Shown here one piece after another: positions 34,649-46,884 of a stretch of 64,000 nucleotides of DNA. Each line of letters starts with the position of its first letter. Position 1 is the stretch's first letter. The position numbers and the translations under genes are program-made. A model generated the notes under the pieces. The model worked only from the letters and a program-made list of their open reading frames with translations, did not search any database and was not told the origin of the DNA. The stretch spans positions 27,755,302 to 27,819,301 of the forward strand of contig CM053333.1 in the NCBI GenBank assembly GCA_028583605.1. The letters are read 5' to 3'. The DNA is from Dastarcus helophoroides. Lineage: Eukaryota > Arthropoda > Insecta > Coleoptera > Bothrideridae.

Positions 34649-37618
34649 TAGAAGATGATCCAGAGATCTCGATCGATTTTTAGTATCCCGGGATCCCGAC
34701 CGCTATTCAGTCCCAAAGTTTTCGGGATTAAATGTTTCTTATCCCGGGATTTTCGGGATTGACATCACACTGTACCAGGTGGCCAACTAAGAAAGAACGC
34801 CGCCTATATACCAGCATCAATCACTTCTTAGTTTTGGGGAAAAAATTCAATAAGAAAAGTGGCCCTGAAAAATCGCTGGAAATTATTTTTGAAGTTCTAA
34901 AATGACCGCTAGGTGGCATAATACGTAGGACTGAATAGAATATTAGGATTTTCTGGATATTTTGCTTGATAAAGATATATTGAAAATACATGCATTGTAA
35001 TTCTAAAGTAATTTCGATTTGTTTTGTTTTGCTTTCACTTTTTGTTCTATCTCTTAAAATAAAGTGGTGACGAGACGTCGAAAAAAAAATTTTTAAACAC
35101 CATTTACTTCAGTTCGCCTTAAGGAAATTTAATAAATTTAGTCCCTATAGAAAGAGTGTTATGTGGTCTATCAACGGCACTTTCATATATTTTAATTTTA
35201 AAATAATTGTCGCTGCTACAGCGCGTTATATAAAATGGGAATAATTTCGCCGTTTTTCTAAAAAAATCAAATAGAATAATATCTTAACTTTAATATCTTA
35301 AAATAGAGAATTAAAAGCCCTAAATATCAGTAAAAACCGCAACTCGATATCTTTTGTCTAATCGAAGACATAGGCAAACAAAGTTTAAGTTACGAACTAT
35401 CACATAGTTTGCCCACAAAACTGGTAAAGTAGCCCTTGAAAAAAGTTAACTGCAAAAATGAAATGAAAAAGTGCAAATCTTTCAGGTTAAAATTGTGTTT
35501 ACTACCTGCTCTTCTAACTGAATTGGTATTTTTGCTTTTATATTTCTTTATAGAATTAAAGAGATTTAAACAAATTAAGAAGCATTTGCTAAATCTACGA
35601 GTGCAATATCCCGAAAAACGTAATCAAACTGAAGAAGTTTTGCTTCGACTGATACATCGCATACGCACCACGGTAAATGTGCATGTTCTTGTGTTTAGAA
35701 GATAACATAGAGGTGGCATCGAGCAAAATATTATAAATGTTTTAGTGTATGTGAAATTTAATCCTCATTTAAGTACTAGAACTAGAGCTAATGACTTGGG
35801 GATATGTTGAACCGCCCTTCAAAACCAGGCACACGTGGTAGATAGGAAGTGAAAGTGAGTTTTCTTGGACATCCAGGTCCCCAGATCTGACTTACCTTGA
35901 TTTTTATTTTTCAGGCGAATAAAAGAGCTTGTTTTTGCCAACAAGCCTACAAGAGAAACGACATGATCTAAATAATAACAAACACCATTTAGAGTGGTAA
36001 AATGGACAACGTCAAAAGTTGAAATTGCAGTGTTGTTCATTCGTCAGAGGATTCACTGCATAAAGTTTGAACATCTAAGGCTCCAATCAATAGACGATAT
36101 TAATTTAACATTTTTAATGTAAGGCCATGTCTTTTTTTTACTTTTTTGAACATTAATTTGCTTCTTTGGTTAATTTTGCATTAATTCACTGTTATTATTA
36201 TTACATTATTGTAGGTATGTCAATTACTTACTGTTATATTATGTAAGACAAATTCTAAACATATTCTGATGTCGTATTCTAAATGGTAAATAACGTTATC
36301 AAGCTTTTACGTTACTAAAATTTTATTTGCCAATATCTCCGGTTAGAAAAAAAAACGAGTTGCGGTTTTTACCGGTAGCTAGGGCTTTCCATTCTCTATT
36401 TTAAGATATTAAAATTGACATCTCATTCTATTTCATTTTTTTTGTACAAAAACGACGAAGTTTGTTACCATTTTATATAACGCGCTGTACGAGAGAAAAA
36501 AATTTTAAAATAAACCATATGAAATCGCCTTCGATAGACTAAAAAACACTCTTACTATAGAGACCATAGTTGTTAAATTTCATTAAGGCTAACTGATGTA
36601 AATGGAATTTAAAAAAAAAATTTTTTCGATGTCTCCTCACCACTTTATTTTTAGAGATAGAACAAAAAATGTAAACAAAAACAAGTCAAAACTACTCTAG
36701 AATTATTATATTATATTATATATTATATTATTTATATTATATTATATTATACCTTATTCAACCAAAATTTATAGAAAATCGTAATTTGCTAGCGGTCATT
36801 TTAGAACTTCAAAAATATTCTCCAATGACTTTTCAGGGCTACTTTTCCAATTAAAATTTTTTCTCAAAGCTGTGGGATGCTTTGTTGCTGGGATAGAGCC
36901 GGCCTCCTCTCTTACTTGGCTACCCGATACATAGCGAAACATTCAGTGCCAGTGCTTCCAATAAAATTGCTTGCTTATCTTTTGAATATGAAATACAAAG
37001 CTTTATTTCAAGCAAGTCCCATAAATTAACCCACCGAGGTTGCTATGCATGCTTCAAATAAAACTTTTTTTTTATTTTGAACTACAAAGTTTGGTGACGG
37101 ACTTGCTGTTATATCTCAGATCATATTTTCCTAATTTAAATAAGCATGTTCCTATTAACCTAGTTTTCTTTATATTTAATAGAAATTTGATTGGTTAATA
37201 TTATTTTTGAATACTTATTCTTTTTTTTAGCTAATGTGGAGAGTTACATAAAAGTAATCCCTTTATGTTAAAAGGGAATTTTGTTAATTTTCAAAGAGTA
37301 TTTTCATAGTTAGTGACATAAAGGTTTTTTTAATTTATGTAAGTTTAAGGAGATGTTGAAAAAGAATAAACAGTAAATTTTTTTAAAAGTCTGGTTAGTC
37401 TGATTATTTAGAAGAGTGAGGAAAATGCATTGATTTTTGTCTAAATTTTGATTATGTTGATTGCTGTCTAAATTTTGATTTGTTAATTAAACAGATGACT
37501 TCTATAAAAAAAAATTCTCTTTTATTCGTAACCCTCAATACTGAAATAATCCCGGGATTGACCAAATATAATCCCGAAATCCCGGGATTAGAAATAAGGA
37601 CAGGGATCGAAAGCCCTA
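34649..37618. mobile_element. hAT-like non-autonomous element inserted in the LINE
   Basis: The element starts TAGAAGATGATCC and ends, read inverted, TAGGGCTTTCGATCC. Subterminal ATCCCGGGAT/TTTCGGGATT words are mirrored at both ends. It is flanked by CCCATAAT (34,641-34,648) and CCCATACT (37,619-37,626), an 8-bp target duplication with one mismatch, as hAT elements make. Removing it rejoins the RNase H frame at Glu-Val-Trp-Ala-Ile. About 2.2 kb of it is a second nested element. No transposase remains. Confidence 0.75.
34772..36930. mobile_element. Long-TIR element nested in the hAT-like element
   Basis: Arms of about 600 bases, 34,772 to about 35,380 and about 36,328 to 36,930, are inverted copies. 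Left words GTACCAGGTGGCCAACTAAG, TTCTAAAATGACCGCTAG, CAGCGCGTTATATAAAATGG and AAAAACCGCAACTCG all recur inverted on the right. The interior (about 950 bases) has no recognisable coding sequence. Confidence 0.88.
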
Positions 37619-37790
37619 CCCATACTTCAGTAATAAAGACCAAAGCATATTCTCCCATTAGATTAATTTTCCTGTAATTATTGCTTGATCTATAGATTTC
37701 GGCTTCGTATCTTTCGCCGAGGCAGGATCCGTCTGTGAAGGTTACTTTCTTGGTATGCGGTTTCTGTTTTTTCCCAATCTTTTCTCTTCG
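37619..37790 (-). pseudogene. LINE RNase H, N-terminal half
   Basis: The minus strand reads TKKVTFTDGSCLGERYEAEI, YRSSNNYRKINLMGEYALVF, ITEV. The FTDGS Asp and the TEV Glu are two catalytic positions of RNase H. The domain is continued at 34,648 beyond the hAT-like insertion. Confidence 0.87.
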
Positions 37791-37806
37791 AGATCTTCCG
37801 TCCCAA

Positions 37807-39350
37807 TCAGAGTTTCCTGAGAGTGCAGTCTTGTCTTAAGGTAAAAGGTCTGTTGTTGAGATCTCCAAGTGTAGTTTGATCTACCCGTGTCTCCCTCCAC
37901 TCCCCTAAAGACTTAAGTTTGCAGACCCTTAATTTGGCCCGTGTCTTAATGAATTCACCCACAGGAGGGATATTAAGCGCTACCTCTAGAGCTACTGCTG
38001 GAGTGGTGCACATAGCCCCTGTAGCAGCCCTTAGGTAAGGTGCTCTGTAGACTCTTTAACAGGCTTTTTGCTTGTGCTGTTTCTATCCTACACCGCCAAT
38101 CACTGCAGCGTAGGTTAAGCGCGGTAGCATTACCGTAGGCTACGCCTGGTTTTAAGCCCCAAATTTTTCATGGCTTACTTATACTCCCACATAGTGGGGT
38201 GTAGTTTATTCCTTTAAGTTTCCAGGTTAAATTATATTTCATCCTAGCATCTAGCTAAACTTCAAGATACTTTACCAAGGTGGAGTAAGTTATCGCCTGT
38301 CCCCATAGATACAGTAGTTTTATGGGAGTCGTCTATCTCCTAGTAAATATTGGGGCTACAGTCTTTGATGGGTTTGCCGTCAGTCCCGTTTCCCTACATC
38401 AGGAATTAACAATTTTTACTGAATCTTTAGTTAGTTCTATGAGTCTGTTTAAGAATTTGCCTCAAATCGCTATTGCTACGTCATCGGCGTAGCCGTAGTC
38501 TCGGAAGCCTGCTTCTTTCAGTCTAACCAAAAGATCGTCTACCACTGGGTTTCACAGGAGAGGGGAAATCCTGTGGACATCCCCTAGCAGGGCGCCTTTA
38601 ATGGATTTATTCTCATGCCCAACTGAGATTTCTCTCGATGTTGGCATCTTATCAGGGTTGGTGGTATCCCCCGAGAGGTCATAGCTCCCTTGATGGCTTA
38701 GTACACGGTGCTGTCGAAAGCCCCTGCGATATTAAAAAAGATCCCTATTGCATAGTTTTTTAACTACTGCTTCATACCGCTTTTTTTGTATCTCTCTGAA
38801 GATGACAGCTTGGCTGTTGAAACGCGTTAGAGCAACGTTTGATGTGTTTTTTAATATTTCTTTGTTTCGGGGGACAAGTTCTGTATTTCAATTTTTCATA
38901 CCGCTTAACAAGTGGTGTAAGGTCATTTCCGTGAACTTTCCCATCTGGCAGGCATATTGAAAGGTCGCCAATGGATGTAGCTGCAGTTGAACGGTTTTTA
39001 TGTATCTGTCTATTAGCCTTTCCAGTTCTTTTAATATAAGGGACGTTAGGCTAATTGGACGAGTGATGACCGTCTATTGTCGATTTTGGAGTAAAGATTA
39101 TTTCAAACTTATTTCAGGGGTCTGGTATAGCCCTGGCATTACTCGTTCGAACTTTTATTTTTAGCTGCGTTTATAGCCTTGCCACATTTTTACTGTAAGT
39201 TTCTAAAGGTACTTCCTTCATTTTCTATATTGCTCTTTCTTGCCTCATTACAAATTTTCCTTACTTTGGTTCTGGGTTTTGCTAGGTTTTTAGCTCACCA
39301 GTTAACCCCTGACTTCTGATTTATGTTTCTAACAACGCAGTTTTTTTCAG
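37807..39350 (-). pseudogene. I/R1-type LINE reverse transcriptase, decayed
   Basis: Near 38,545-38,570 the minus strand reads ISPLL, a stop, then NPVVDDLLVRLKEAGFRDYG followed by YADDVAIA (about 38,475-38,500). This is RT motif B' and the catalytic YADD box. The carboxy-terminal connection (TTPAVALEVALNIPPV, RLKSLGEWRETR-like) is at 37,830-38,013. Domain order endonuclease-RT-RNase H is that of I, R1 and related LINE clades with an RNase H. Stops are frequent. A fold-back repeat has inserted at 38,787-38,889. Confidence 0.85.
38775..38903 (+). repeat. Half-unit fold-back repeat (copy 3) with target duplication
   Basis: The inserted segment (about 38,787-38,889: TATCTCTCTGAAGATGACAG through TTCTGTATTTCAATTTT) is flanked on both sides by TTCATACCGCTT, a 12-base direct duplication. 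A duplication that long suits target-primed retroposition better than a cut-and-paste MITE. Confidence 0.75.
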
Positions 39351-39429
39351 AGGCCACATTGAGACTTTGCTAGAATATTCTACTCTAGCAGCAGTCTCTA
39401 GTTGCTTATTGTGTTTAAACTGTGAGGGA

Positions 39430-39795
39430 TGCGCTGACCCCTATACTCTGTGTCGAGGATTTCGACTTTGTTCTGTAAGTCAGATCCAGAAAGCTCATCT
39501 GGGACCCTTCAGCTCTAGACCTCATCAGCAATCTATCCTGTTGCAAGGGTTATATCTATAACTTTCTGTTTTTAATAATCCAGGAACGTAGGCTCATTAC
39601 TTTGATTGTGTATAGTGAGTTTTGTTCCAACAGAAATTGGTGAAGACTTTCTTCTCTATAATTAGTGCCAGAACTGCTTCACGTGGTGCTCAGTCGCATC
39701 GCATCATAGGAAACGGTTAAGTCTAATAGCCGAGTATTTAACCAGTCTCTTAATTTCGGCTGATGCTTTTTTCTCAATTTCGTAGGGCATATACT
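39430..39795 (-). pseudogene. LINE apurinic/apyrimidinic endonuclease domain, broken
   Basis: The minus strand reads YMPYEIEKKASAEIKRLVKY, then CDATEHHVKQFWH, then NEPTFLDY and SFLDLTYRTK in neighbouring frames. These match the exonuclease-endonuclease-phosphatase domain of R1/I LINEs (CDANAHH and SDH-like regions). It is the 5' limit of this truncated element. Confidence 0.75.
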
Positions 39796-39799
39796 AGGG

Positions 39800-40735
39800 T
39801 TGGCCAGTACACGGTTTCGATCTGATATAATGTGTAAAGAACAAACACGTTATTAAAATTCTGTAAGGAAAGATACGAATAAGTATATTGTATATGTTTT
39901 ATTATAGCTCTATAGATGCGCTTATCAAATCATGACGACGCATTCAGCTGCAAACCTTAGACCAACCGATACATTGGCTAGATTCTGCATCAATACCTTA
40001 TCGAAGCTTGATAAGAGAGTGTGGCAATAAATAGGAAATACATCTTTAGCTATTAATTGATTATATTATTTTGCATGCCTTAAAAATGGGTGTGAAAATA
40101 ATTGCACATATTTAACGATTTTATTTTCTTTAATCAACCGGTCTGGCAAAAAATAAAACAAAAACTATAAAAAATAAATGATCGTGTGATAAAAAGTATT
40201 GATTTAAAAATCGAAATTTCAAATTTCATTCCGGTACTACGACTGTTTTCTCTAAATTTGGATCTTAAATCTTAACCACAACGTCTTCACTTTTAAAATT
40301 TGAAATTTCTATTCAAAATTCGAGATCTTGTGTGTAGATTTTTTCGCAATCTGATTTTTTTTATCATTTCTACAATTAAATCATACAATTTTTTGTTCAA
40401 GCTGAATATTTCAACTTTTATTTAAAAATGTTAACATTCAACTGAAAAATCTAATCTATTCTGGAAACTTTGATTTAAAATTTGGAAGTTCAAATTTGGG
40501 CCTAGCGCTGACATGTAATTTTTAATTGCTCAATCACTCTTGTGCGCTTACCTTGGCGATTAAATGATCGCCCGATTCAAAGATGCGCTCATATGTCGGC
40601 CGATTGTTAGAATTCATCAGTTTAAAATGGTGTTTTTGCCTTTTTGCTCCAGAGTTTGGAAAAATAAAAATTAAATATGTCGTAAGTCAAGTTCACTAAA
40701 TGGGCAATTTTATAAATTACGATGTATGAAGAACC
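39800..40735. other. Non-coding stretch
   Basis: No gene recognised; 40,200-40,500 is an AAATTTT-type low-complexity tract. A short minus-strand reading near 40,545-40,625 (RPTYERIFESGDHLIA) faintly resembles a hAT dimerisation motif but is too short to call. Confidence 0.4.
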
Positions 40736-40737
40736 AA

Positions 40738-40832
40738 AAACATACCCTCTTTTCAACTATTACAGGATGAGTATTAACAGCTTTGATGAACTTTTATTAC
40801 TTATTGCACCTTCTATAATATACCAAACTACA
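40738..40832 (+). pseudogene. PIF/Harbinger transposase fragment
   Basis: The plus strand reads FNYYRMSINSFDELLLLIAP then SIIYQT. The FxNYxRMSxxxFDxLLxxIxPxI pattern is the conserved N-terminal part of Harbinger (HARBI1-like) nucleases. The downstream nuclease is not recognisable. Confidence 0.6.
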
Positions 40833-41245
40833 ATTTGACAGCGCTAGGTCTAAGCAGATTTCGGGATTTTCAGGCGACTGTTGAGTTACTAGTCAGCGCG
40901 GACAGATCTAAATCAGTACGTCACAATGCAGTTGTACAACCGAAAAGTTACGTCGAGTTTGTAACCAACCACAAACTTTTTAATCGGCCGACTATTCAGT
41001 TGCATGTGAACGCAAGGTCCTAAGGTCGACATTTTTCAGAGATTTTCAAAAACAACATTAAAAAGTTTGCGACGTATGGGCCGCCAGACGATGTTTTATT
41101 TAATGCAGATTCGGTCCGGTCGCAAGTCGATGTAGAAATAATGCCAATGCACATGTAGCCTTATTATTCTCCCAATTGTTGGATCTAATAAGATATGAAG
41201 CAATCTATCACCATAATGAAGGAGATACACATAAATGAATTACAA

Positions 41246-41470
41246 TTAAAAGATTGGTCGACTTACCTGGTAAGGAAGATCAATCTTAATTATTCGAGCA
41301 TCGGATTCCTTCTATGATGGTATTTGTTAGGTTCCATTTTATTGCCTGACGATGCACAGATTTGAAGGAATGTATAAACACAAAAACCCTCTTTCCTTCC
41401 CGAGCCCGTCCAGCCACCGCTGTGGCGTGATATCCCATTCAGTTCATTTTTGACAGTTAAATCGTACTAA
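41246..41470 (+). repeat. DIRS right inverted terminal repeat with extension
   Basis: Bases about 41,309-41,455 are the inverted copy of 45,490-45,640 (shared TTTTATTGCCTGACGATGCA and CACCGCTGTGGCG). The outer part 41,246-41,305 (AAAAGATTGGTCGACTTACC) is the inverted copy of 41,495-41,553. Confidence 0.9.
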
Positions 41471-41494
41471 TTTTTGGGTATACATATAATTTAG

Positions 41495-41596
41495 ATGCTC
41501 GAATAATTAAGATTGATCTTTTTTACCAGGTAAGTCGACCAATCTTTTAATTATTCATCGCATCTCTGTCCTTCTATGATGGTATTTGATAGATGT
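41495..41596 (+). repeat. DIRS internal complementary region
   Basis: The first half (41,495-41,553) is complementary to the right terminal extension. The second half (41,551-41,596, CTTCTATGATGGTATTTGAT) is the complement of the left terminus at 45,595-45,645. In DIRS elements such a region bridges the two ends to rebuild a full copy. Confidence 0.85.
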
Positions 41597-41807
41597 TTGT
41601 AGAGAAAAGTTAGTACGATTTTGTGTGCAGAGAAAATAAATGAGTTATATATAATATAATATGTATTACTGTAAATAATACATGAACATAGTAAACTGTG
41701 GTAAACACATACCAAAAATAATCCTATATAACTACTATCAAAAATAAATAACAATTAGTAGCTTGAGTAACTATAAGTTAACAAATGCTAAATCTAAGCG
41801 GAAAAAT

Positions 41808-42808
41808 CTAGGTCTTTTTATTTTCTCTATTAACGTTTATAATGCAAGTTGCAAAATCTTCTGAATTTTGCGTTAATGGAAGGTTGTTAAATGTATTAAA
41901 CACCGCGGATCTTTTCGTCCAACTCGCTGTATTTTTTATTAAGTCTATATTGAGTAGACTTGCGTGTCTCACACTATGACTCTTAAAGATCTCAGTGTCG
42001 ATCCTACTTTCTTCTAAAACTTCTTTAATCCATCTGCTTTTAGATTGTGTAGAAGCCGTATAGTAAGGTTTCTTGTGGGTTAAAATTAAATTATCATTAT
42101 TTGAGCGGAAAGTCCGTGTTTTATTTAAGTAATATTGTAGCGTCGAAGCGATATAAAGTTCTGGTCTTTCTCTAAGGAAAGGGAATACTAAGTAGGACTG
42201 TTTTTTGCCAGTACCTGAGGTTTTTATTCTGTCGGGGATTCGAATCCCAATCTTTTCCTTAGTCTGATGGATGTTATTTATGGATATTTTCGATATTGTC
42301 TGAACTCTCTGTCCCGAGGTAAGTAGCAATATAATAACCAGTTTTAACGCTAATCTCTCAAGTGTTAGGGATTCTAACGGAAAAAGTGTGGCTAAGAAAT
42401 CAAGAACTGGGTTTGGATCCCAGGTTGCTAAATATTTTGGTGTTGTAGGCTTATTATTGTATATGCCTCTCAAATATCTTTTAAAAGTTTTTTCCTTCTT
42501 TAAAGTTAGTGTGAAAATTAGTGATAAGGCCGATCGGTAACAATTAAGACATGAGTACGATAACGGCATTTCTGCATTTTCCGTAAGAAATAATAAGACT
42601 GAATTAAAATCTTTGGTTTTTTTTAACATATGCTGTATTGTTTTAATGTTTTGTCGGTAATTGAAGCTGACATGATTGGAATGGTTGATTCAGGTATCCC
42701 TTTGTCCTTAAGAAAGTTCCTGATAACTTCCCTGTCACCAGGGAAAGTGAGTTGTAAAACTTTTGGAATCAGAATGAATGATGGAAAGGCTAAAAAAATG
42801 TGTTCCAT
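41808..42808 (-). pseudogene. DIRS tyrosine recombinase
   Basis: The first 60 residues (42,808-42,623, including GDREVIRNFLKDKGIPEST) join by a frameshift near 42,625 to a 273-codon open frame ending at 41,808. Catalytic features: Arg I in TSGQRVQTISK; the HSVRHAS box with the second Arg; then SWTKRSAVFNTFNNLPLT. In DIRS recombinases that last segment usually ends with a nucleophile Tyr before Asn/Asp-Arg-Pro; here the position is Asn. The enzyme would have cut DNA by a 3'-phosphotyrosine link during integration of the circular DNA copy; this copy lacks the nucleophile. The domain is otherwise well preserved. Confidence 0.88.
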
Positions 42809-42832
42809 GTAATTGTAAAGGCAGAGGCGAAA

Positions 42833-42941
<109 letters not shown>

Positions 42942-42959
42942 CCCTTTTTTCTTCGTTGT

Positions 42960-44190
42960 TACCCTGGCAGGCGCCCCAACAAGTAAGAGAAGCGTCCGAA
43001 AACAAATTTCAAAACAAAAGGGTTTTTGTTCTATGGATTTTTTAGCTTTATTAAGATTATTTAATCACCAAGAAAACTCTTGACTCAATGTTTTTGGAAT
43101 GATCATGTTTCTGTTGAAGTTATACGTATGTTTCTTAAGGGCCTGTTGTTTAGCAATTTAATGTGGGCGAAACCGATACTAGTTTCCCTACCAGGGGAGC
43201 GAATTTTCTTATTTTACAGATCTGCTTTTTTAAGATCGCGTGTAGTCTTCGTTATGAAATTGACCTTTTTAAGTGGTAAACCAAAAGTCAATTGTCGAGA
43301 GTTGAAAATAAATCCTAAAAATTTAATATTATGAGTTGGAGTTAATATGTTTTTTTTCCTTATTAATAGTAAAACCGAGGTTTAATAAGGTTTTTAATAT
43401 AAATTTAATATAGTTGGAGCATGTATTAAAATCCTTTCCAAGAACCAGTATATCATATAAATATATTACTACTACTAGCCCTGCTGTCGTAAAAACTTTG
43501 TAATTGGTTTAAATAATTTTGTGAATATTTGGGGAGCAATATTCAAACCAAATGGTAGACAATTAAATTGTATTATTCATTTTGAAATTGAAAGCGCAGA
43601 CATTTCCTATATTTCTTGTTAATAGGCAAAAGGTAGTAGGCATTTTTTAGGTCTATTTTAGCCATGTAGCAATCACGTGAGATTAATTTCAAAACATTAC
43701 GGTAATCTTCTATCTTAAAGTGTTTAGTTAGAATTAAGGAATTCAGCTTTTTTAGGTTAAGGATAAATCAAAGTTTTCCACCTGGCTTTGTAATTAAAAA
43801 GTAAGATCACAAAATTTGCCCTTTTTTGTATTGACATTTTGATATAGCCCCTTTTTTGAGTAAAGTGTTAATTTCCCTAATTTTTGTTTGGTATGCATCA
43901 AGAAAATAATTTGCGGTAAGCTACGTTGCTTAGGCCTTCCTGAAAAGGGAATTTTAGTACCCTGTATTTGCTTATTATGTGTTATATTTTCCGATTGATC
44001 CTTGAAATATTTTACTCTGCCTGCAAGTTTGGGGTAATTATTTACCTCTAAACATTGTAGGATTTCCTGCTCTGGTACTCGCGTATCTTGTCGTGTTGTA
44101 AATATCTCTTCCTCTGTCGTCCTGTCCTTATTTGTCGTTTCTTTTCTTTGTATTCCCTCCTTCTTCCTTTAATTTTTTTGGTTTAAGGTG
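42960..44190 (-). pseudogene. DIRS reverse transcriptase/RNase H, broken
   Basis: On the minus strand: KKGAISKCQYKKGQ near 43,850, FILNLKKLNSLIL, CYMAKIDLKNAYYLLPINKK near 43,650 (first catalytic Asp), NCLPFGLNIAPQIFTKLFKP near 43,540, and IYLYDILVLGKDF near 43,455. The last is the catalytic box, normally YLDD, with Tyr replacing the first Asp. Downstream parts up to 42,960 ([18 protein letters not shown]) belong to the RNase H end. Several stops and shifts. The family gives DIRS-type RT, distinct from the LTR-element RT at 3.5 kb. Confidence 0.83.
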
Positions 44191-44199
44191 GACGCTGGT

Positions 44200-45474
44200 A
44201 GTTTAAATTCCTAGATAATCCTGAGATTCCCGCTACTTCAAAAATATTTTTCTTTGGAGCCTTCTTTATTTCTTCTTCTGCCTTTTTTACGTCCTGACAT
44301 GACTTAAATTTGCATAAAAAATCTTTTTCAAACAGGAATTCATCGATTTGATTTTTTTTGGTGCTGATCTGGTCTCTTCATTTAAAAAAATTATTTCGAA
44401 TTTTCTTTTTAAAGATATCGCATAATGAATATTCGTTAAAAGCTGTCCCACATCTACTAGGTTTTCGACCATCTCATTGGCTAGCATAGGGTCCTTATCG
44501 GGTTTGTCTAAGTTTTTAGACAATATAGATCCTAGAATGGACAACTAGCTCCTAGTTGTCCCTGAATGGCACTTTGAAAATGGTCATTTTTAACGACTTG
44601 AGATGGCAGTATGGATTTTATCTCTTCGTTCACTAAGGGTGCACCCAGCGTTGGACAGTTTTCTGGGATAATATATTTTTGTACTTAGGTCTTCCTGGTT
44701 TCCGCGTTAATTCCTTCTTTGAGGTAAGTAATTTATCTTACAATTAATTCATTGTGTATACCTGGACCCAATGAATTCAAAGGATAGGTTGGTCTTTGAA
44801 CAACTGTAGAATATTTGCGGTGTTGTCTCTTCCTTCCAAGACTGCATCCGTGGTAAGAGCTTCTCGTGAAATTCGGGCTGCCGAGCTGGAGGAAGAATCC
44901 GATTCTAAAAAGGGAGAAATTGGAATTATAAGAGTACTATTTCGTAACCAAGAAGAAAAAAACACCTTGGTGTAGTCAATTTTTTAAAATGTAGCAGACA
45001 ATAATCTGCGGATTATTGTTAGTTAAAATAACTAACACCCTCATTATTAGAATTGCAGACCTGAGCTCTATATTGATGCAGACAATAATCTGCAGGCTAA
45101 GTCAGTCAAAACAACTAACGCACTAAACAACTAACATACTAAAAAGTACTATTTTATAATATAAATTATTAGAATATAGCCTCCCAAGTATAATTTGTAC
45201 AGACAATAATCTGTGGGTTACTGTCAGGCAAAAAAATTGACACCCTCTGTTTTATTCATCGTCGGTGTTATTTTCCTCATTTGTTTCTATAAAAAAAGGA
45301 TAGGTTGCTCTTACATTTGGTTATTACGTACCCGATTCTGATCCCGTAGATGATGATGATGATAATGTTTCTGTTATTTCTATTCTCTTTTTTAAACGAG
45401 CTAGTGTATATTTTATAAATTTTAAATCTTCGGCATATCGCCATTTTTTGTTTGTTTTCGGCATCTGGCATCAC
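44200..45474 (-). pseudogene. DIRS gag-like region, broken
   Basis: It starts near 45,474 with a charged helix (KWRYAEDLKFIKYTLARLKK, RIEITETLSSSSSTGSESGT, in a frame without its own ATG). A segment at 44,287-44,544 (KDPMLANEMVENLVDVGQLL, NIHYAISLKRKFEI) follows, which fits the helical C-terminal part of DIRS gag. Short repeats of GACAATAATCTG at 45,000, 45,080 and 45,205 lie between them. Confidence 0.6.
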
Positions 45475-45489
45475 ACAGCTAATTACACT

Positions 45490-45640
45490 CTATACAGTCA
45501 GGCGTAAACTGAATGGGATATTACGCCACAGCGGTGACGAGACGGGCCCGGGAAGGAAAGGGGGTTTCTTTTAAATCTGTGCATCGTCAGGCAATAAAAT
45601 GAAACCTATTAAATACCATCAAGGAAGGACGGAGATACGA
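45490..45640 (+). repeat. DIRS left inverted terminal repeat
   Basis: Inverted copy of 41,309-41,455; see the DIRS entry. Confidence 0.9.
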
Positions 45641-45659
45641 TGAATAATTTGGCATTTAT

Positions 45660-46230
45660 GCCAATTTAGTTTCTCTTTCCCTTCTGCATCACACCAGAGT
45701 TTGCTTTGTTTATCTTATTTGTAAGACAGACCGAAATAGTGTACTGGCCAACTTGGTATGCTGACGCCAGTAGTACTTCCAAAGGATTGTTATTCAGTTT
45801 TAGAATCTACTGTATGACACATAGATCTCCACTACTGAGTTGGAGCATGAAGACTGCATGCAGCCCTTTGGCTATGATGCAATATTGTGTTGGCGTGGTA
45901 TAAAATACCTTGCCCTCTCAAACCTTTGATATCGTTAATCAAGAGCTAAGGCTCTTGACTTATCGATAAACTTGTTTGCATCACTGAGAACTGCCTCATC
46001 AAAATTGACAAAGACACCTACAGTGATGCAGGTTAATCTGTGCAATCGGCAGAGAGTTAGCCACCACCAAAATCAAGGTGACTTCTCCCCAGGGGCAGCA
46101 GATTTTTCCTTCTTCTTGCGAGATTTCTCGACCAGCTTTACAGCCACTAGGGGCACGAAATATTACAAAGGAATCAGAAAGAAGGCAACATATGGACGAA
46201 GTTTTAAACTGATTGTGAGTTAAAAAACAT
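45660..46230 (-). other. Unidentified sequence with broken coding-like readings
   Basis: The minus strand has readable stretches such as LVEKSRKKKEKSAAPGEK and VFVNFDEAVLSDANKFIDKS, but in different frames and with stops. Base composition is less AT-rich than its surroundings. I do not recognise the family. It may be a decayed processed copy of a host gene or an unknown element. Confidence 0.25.
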
Positions 46231-46884
46231 TTTATTTCTAATGCTTCAGATGCAGAACTCCCGTAATCCTTATTTTTTTTTAATATGACACCTACATATT
46301 GTGTCTAAATACTATAACGTATTGAACTCATAATTTGATATAATCTGCATCTAAAATCAAATTCATTTAAAAACCAAGATGAAGTAAATTTCGCTATTCC
46401 CAGAAATCTCTCCTACATTGAAGGTGTAGGGGTATTTCATGAACTAATAAAATGAAGGAGTGCTAAGTAAATCATGTAACTAAATTCTTAATCAATGTTG
46501 TCCTAAATGCATGAGTTTACAAAGTTATAATCTTCTCTAGCACAAAATTCACACTGCAAGGTCAATACCGTATGACTGACTGCATCCAAATGAAGACTAT
46601 TGGTTAATCCTATTAGAAACTATTATTAATTTGTTAAATCAACAAGAGCAGTTTAAAATGAGGATACAGCCTTCTACCCTCCACATGCTGTTTAGGGATT
46701 TAGTTTTTCATTATTTAATATCGCTAGATTTTTCATCATAGTGTTAGAAGTAAATCCTTTGTAAATATTTAAAAGCTGGATCTACATCAATACAAAAGCT
46801 CGTTGAATGTCGGATTCAAAAATATATATATATATATATATATATATTTACACCTTAAAATAATTAACATTGCTTGAGAAATAT

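Noticed and set aside
40545..40625. Short reading RPTYERIFESGDHLIA resembling the hAT dimerisation domain
   Set aside because: Only about 20 residues and no neighbouring transposase sequence; too weak to call.
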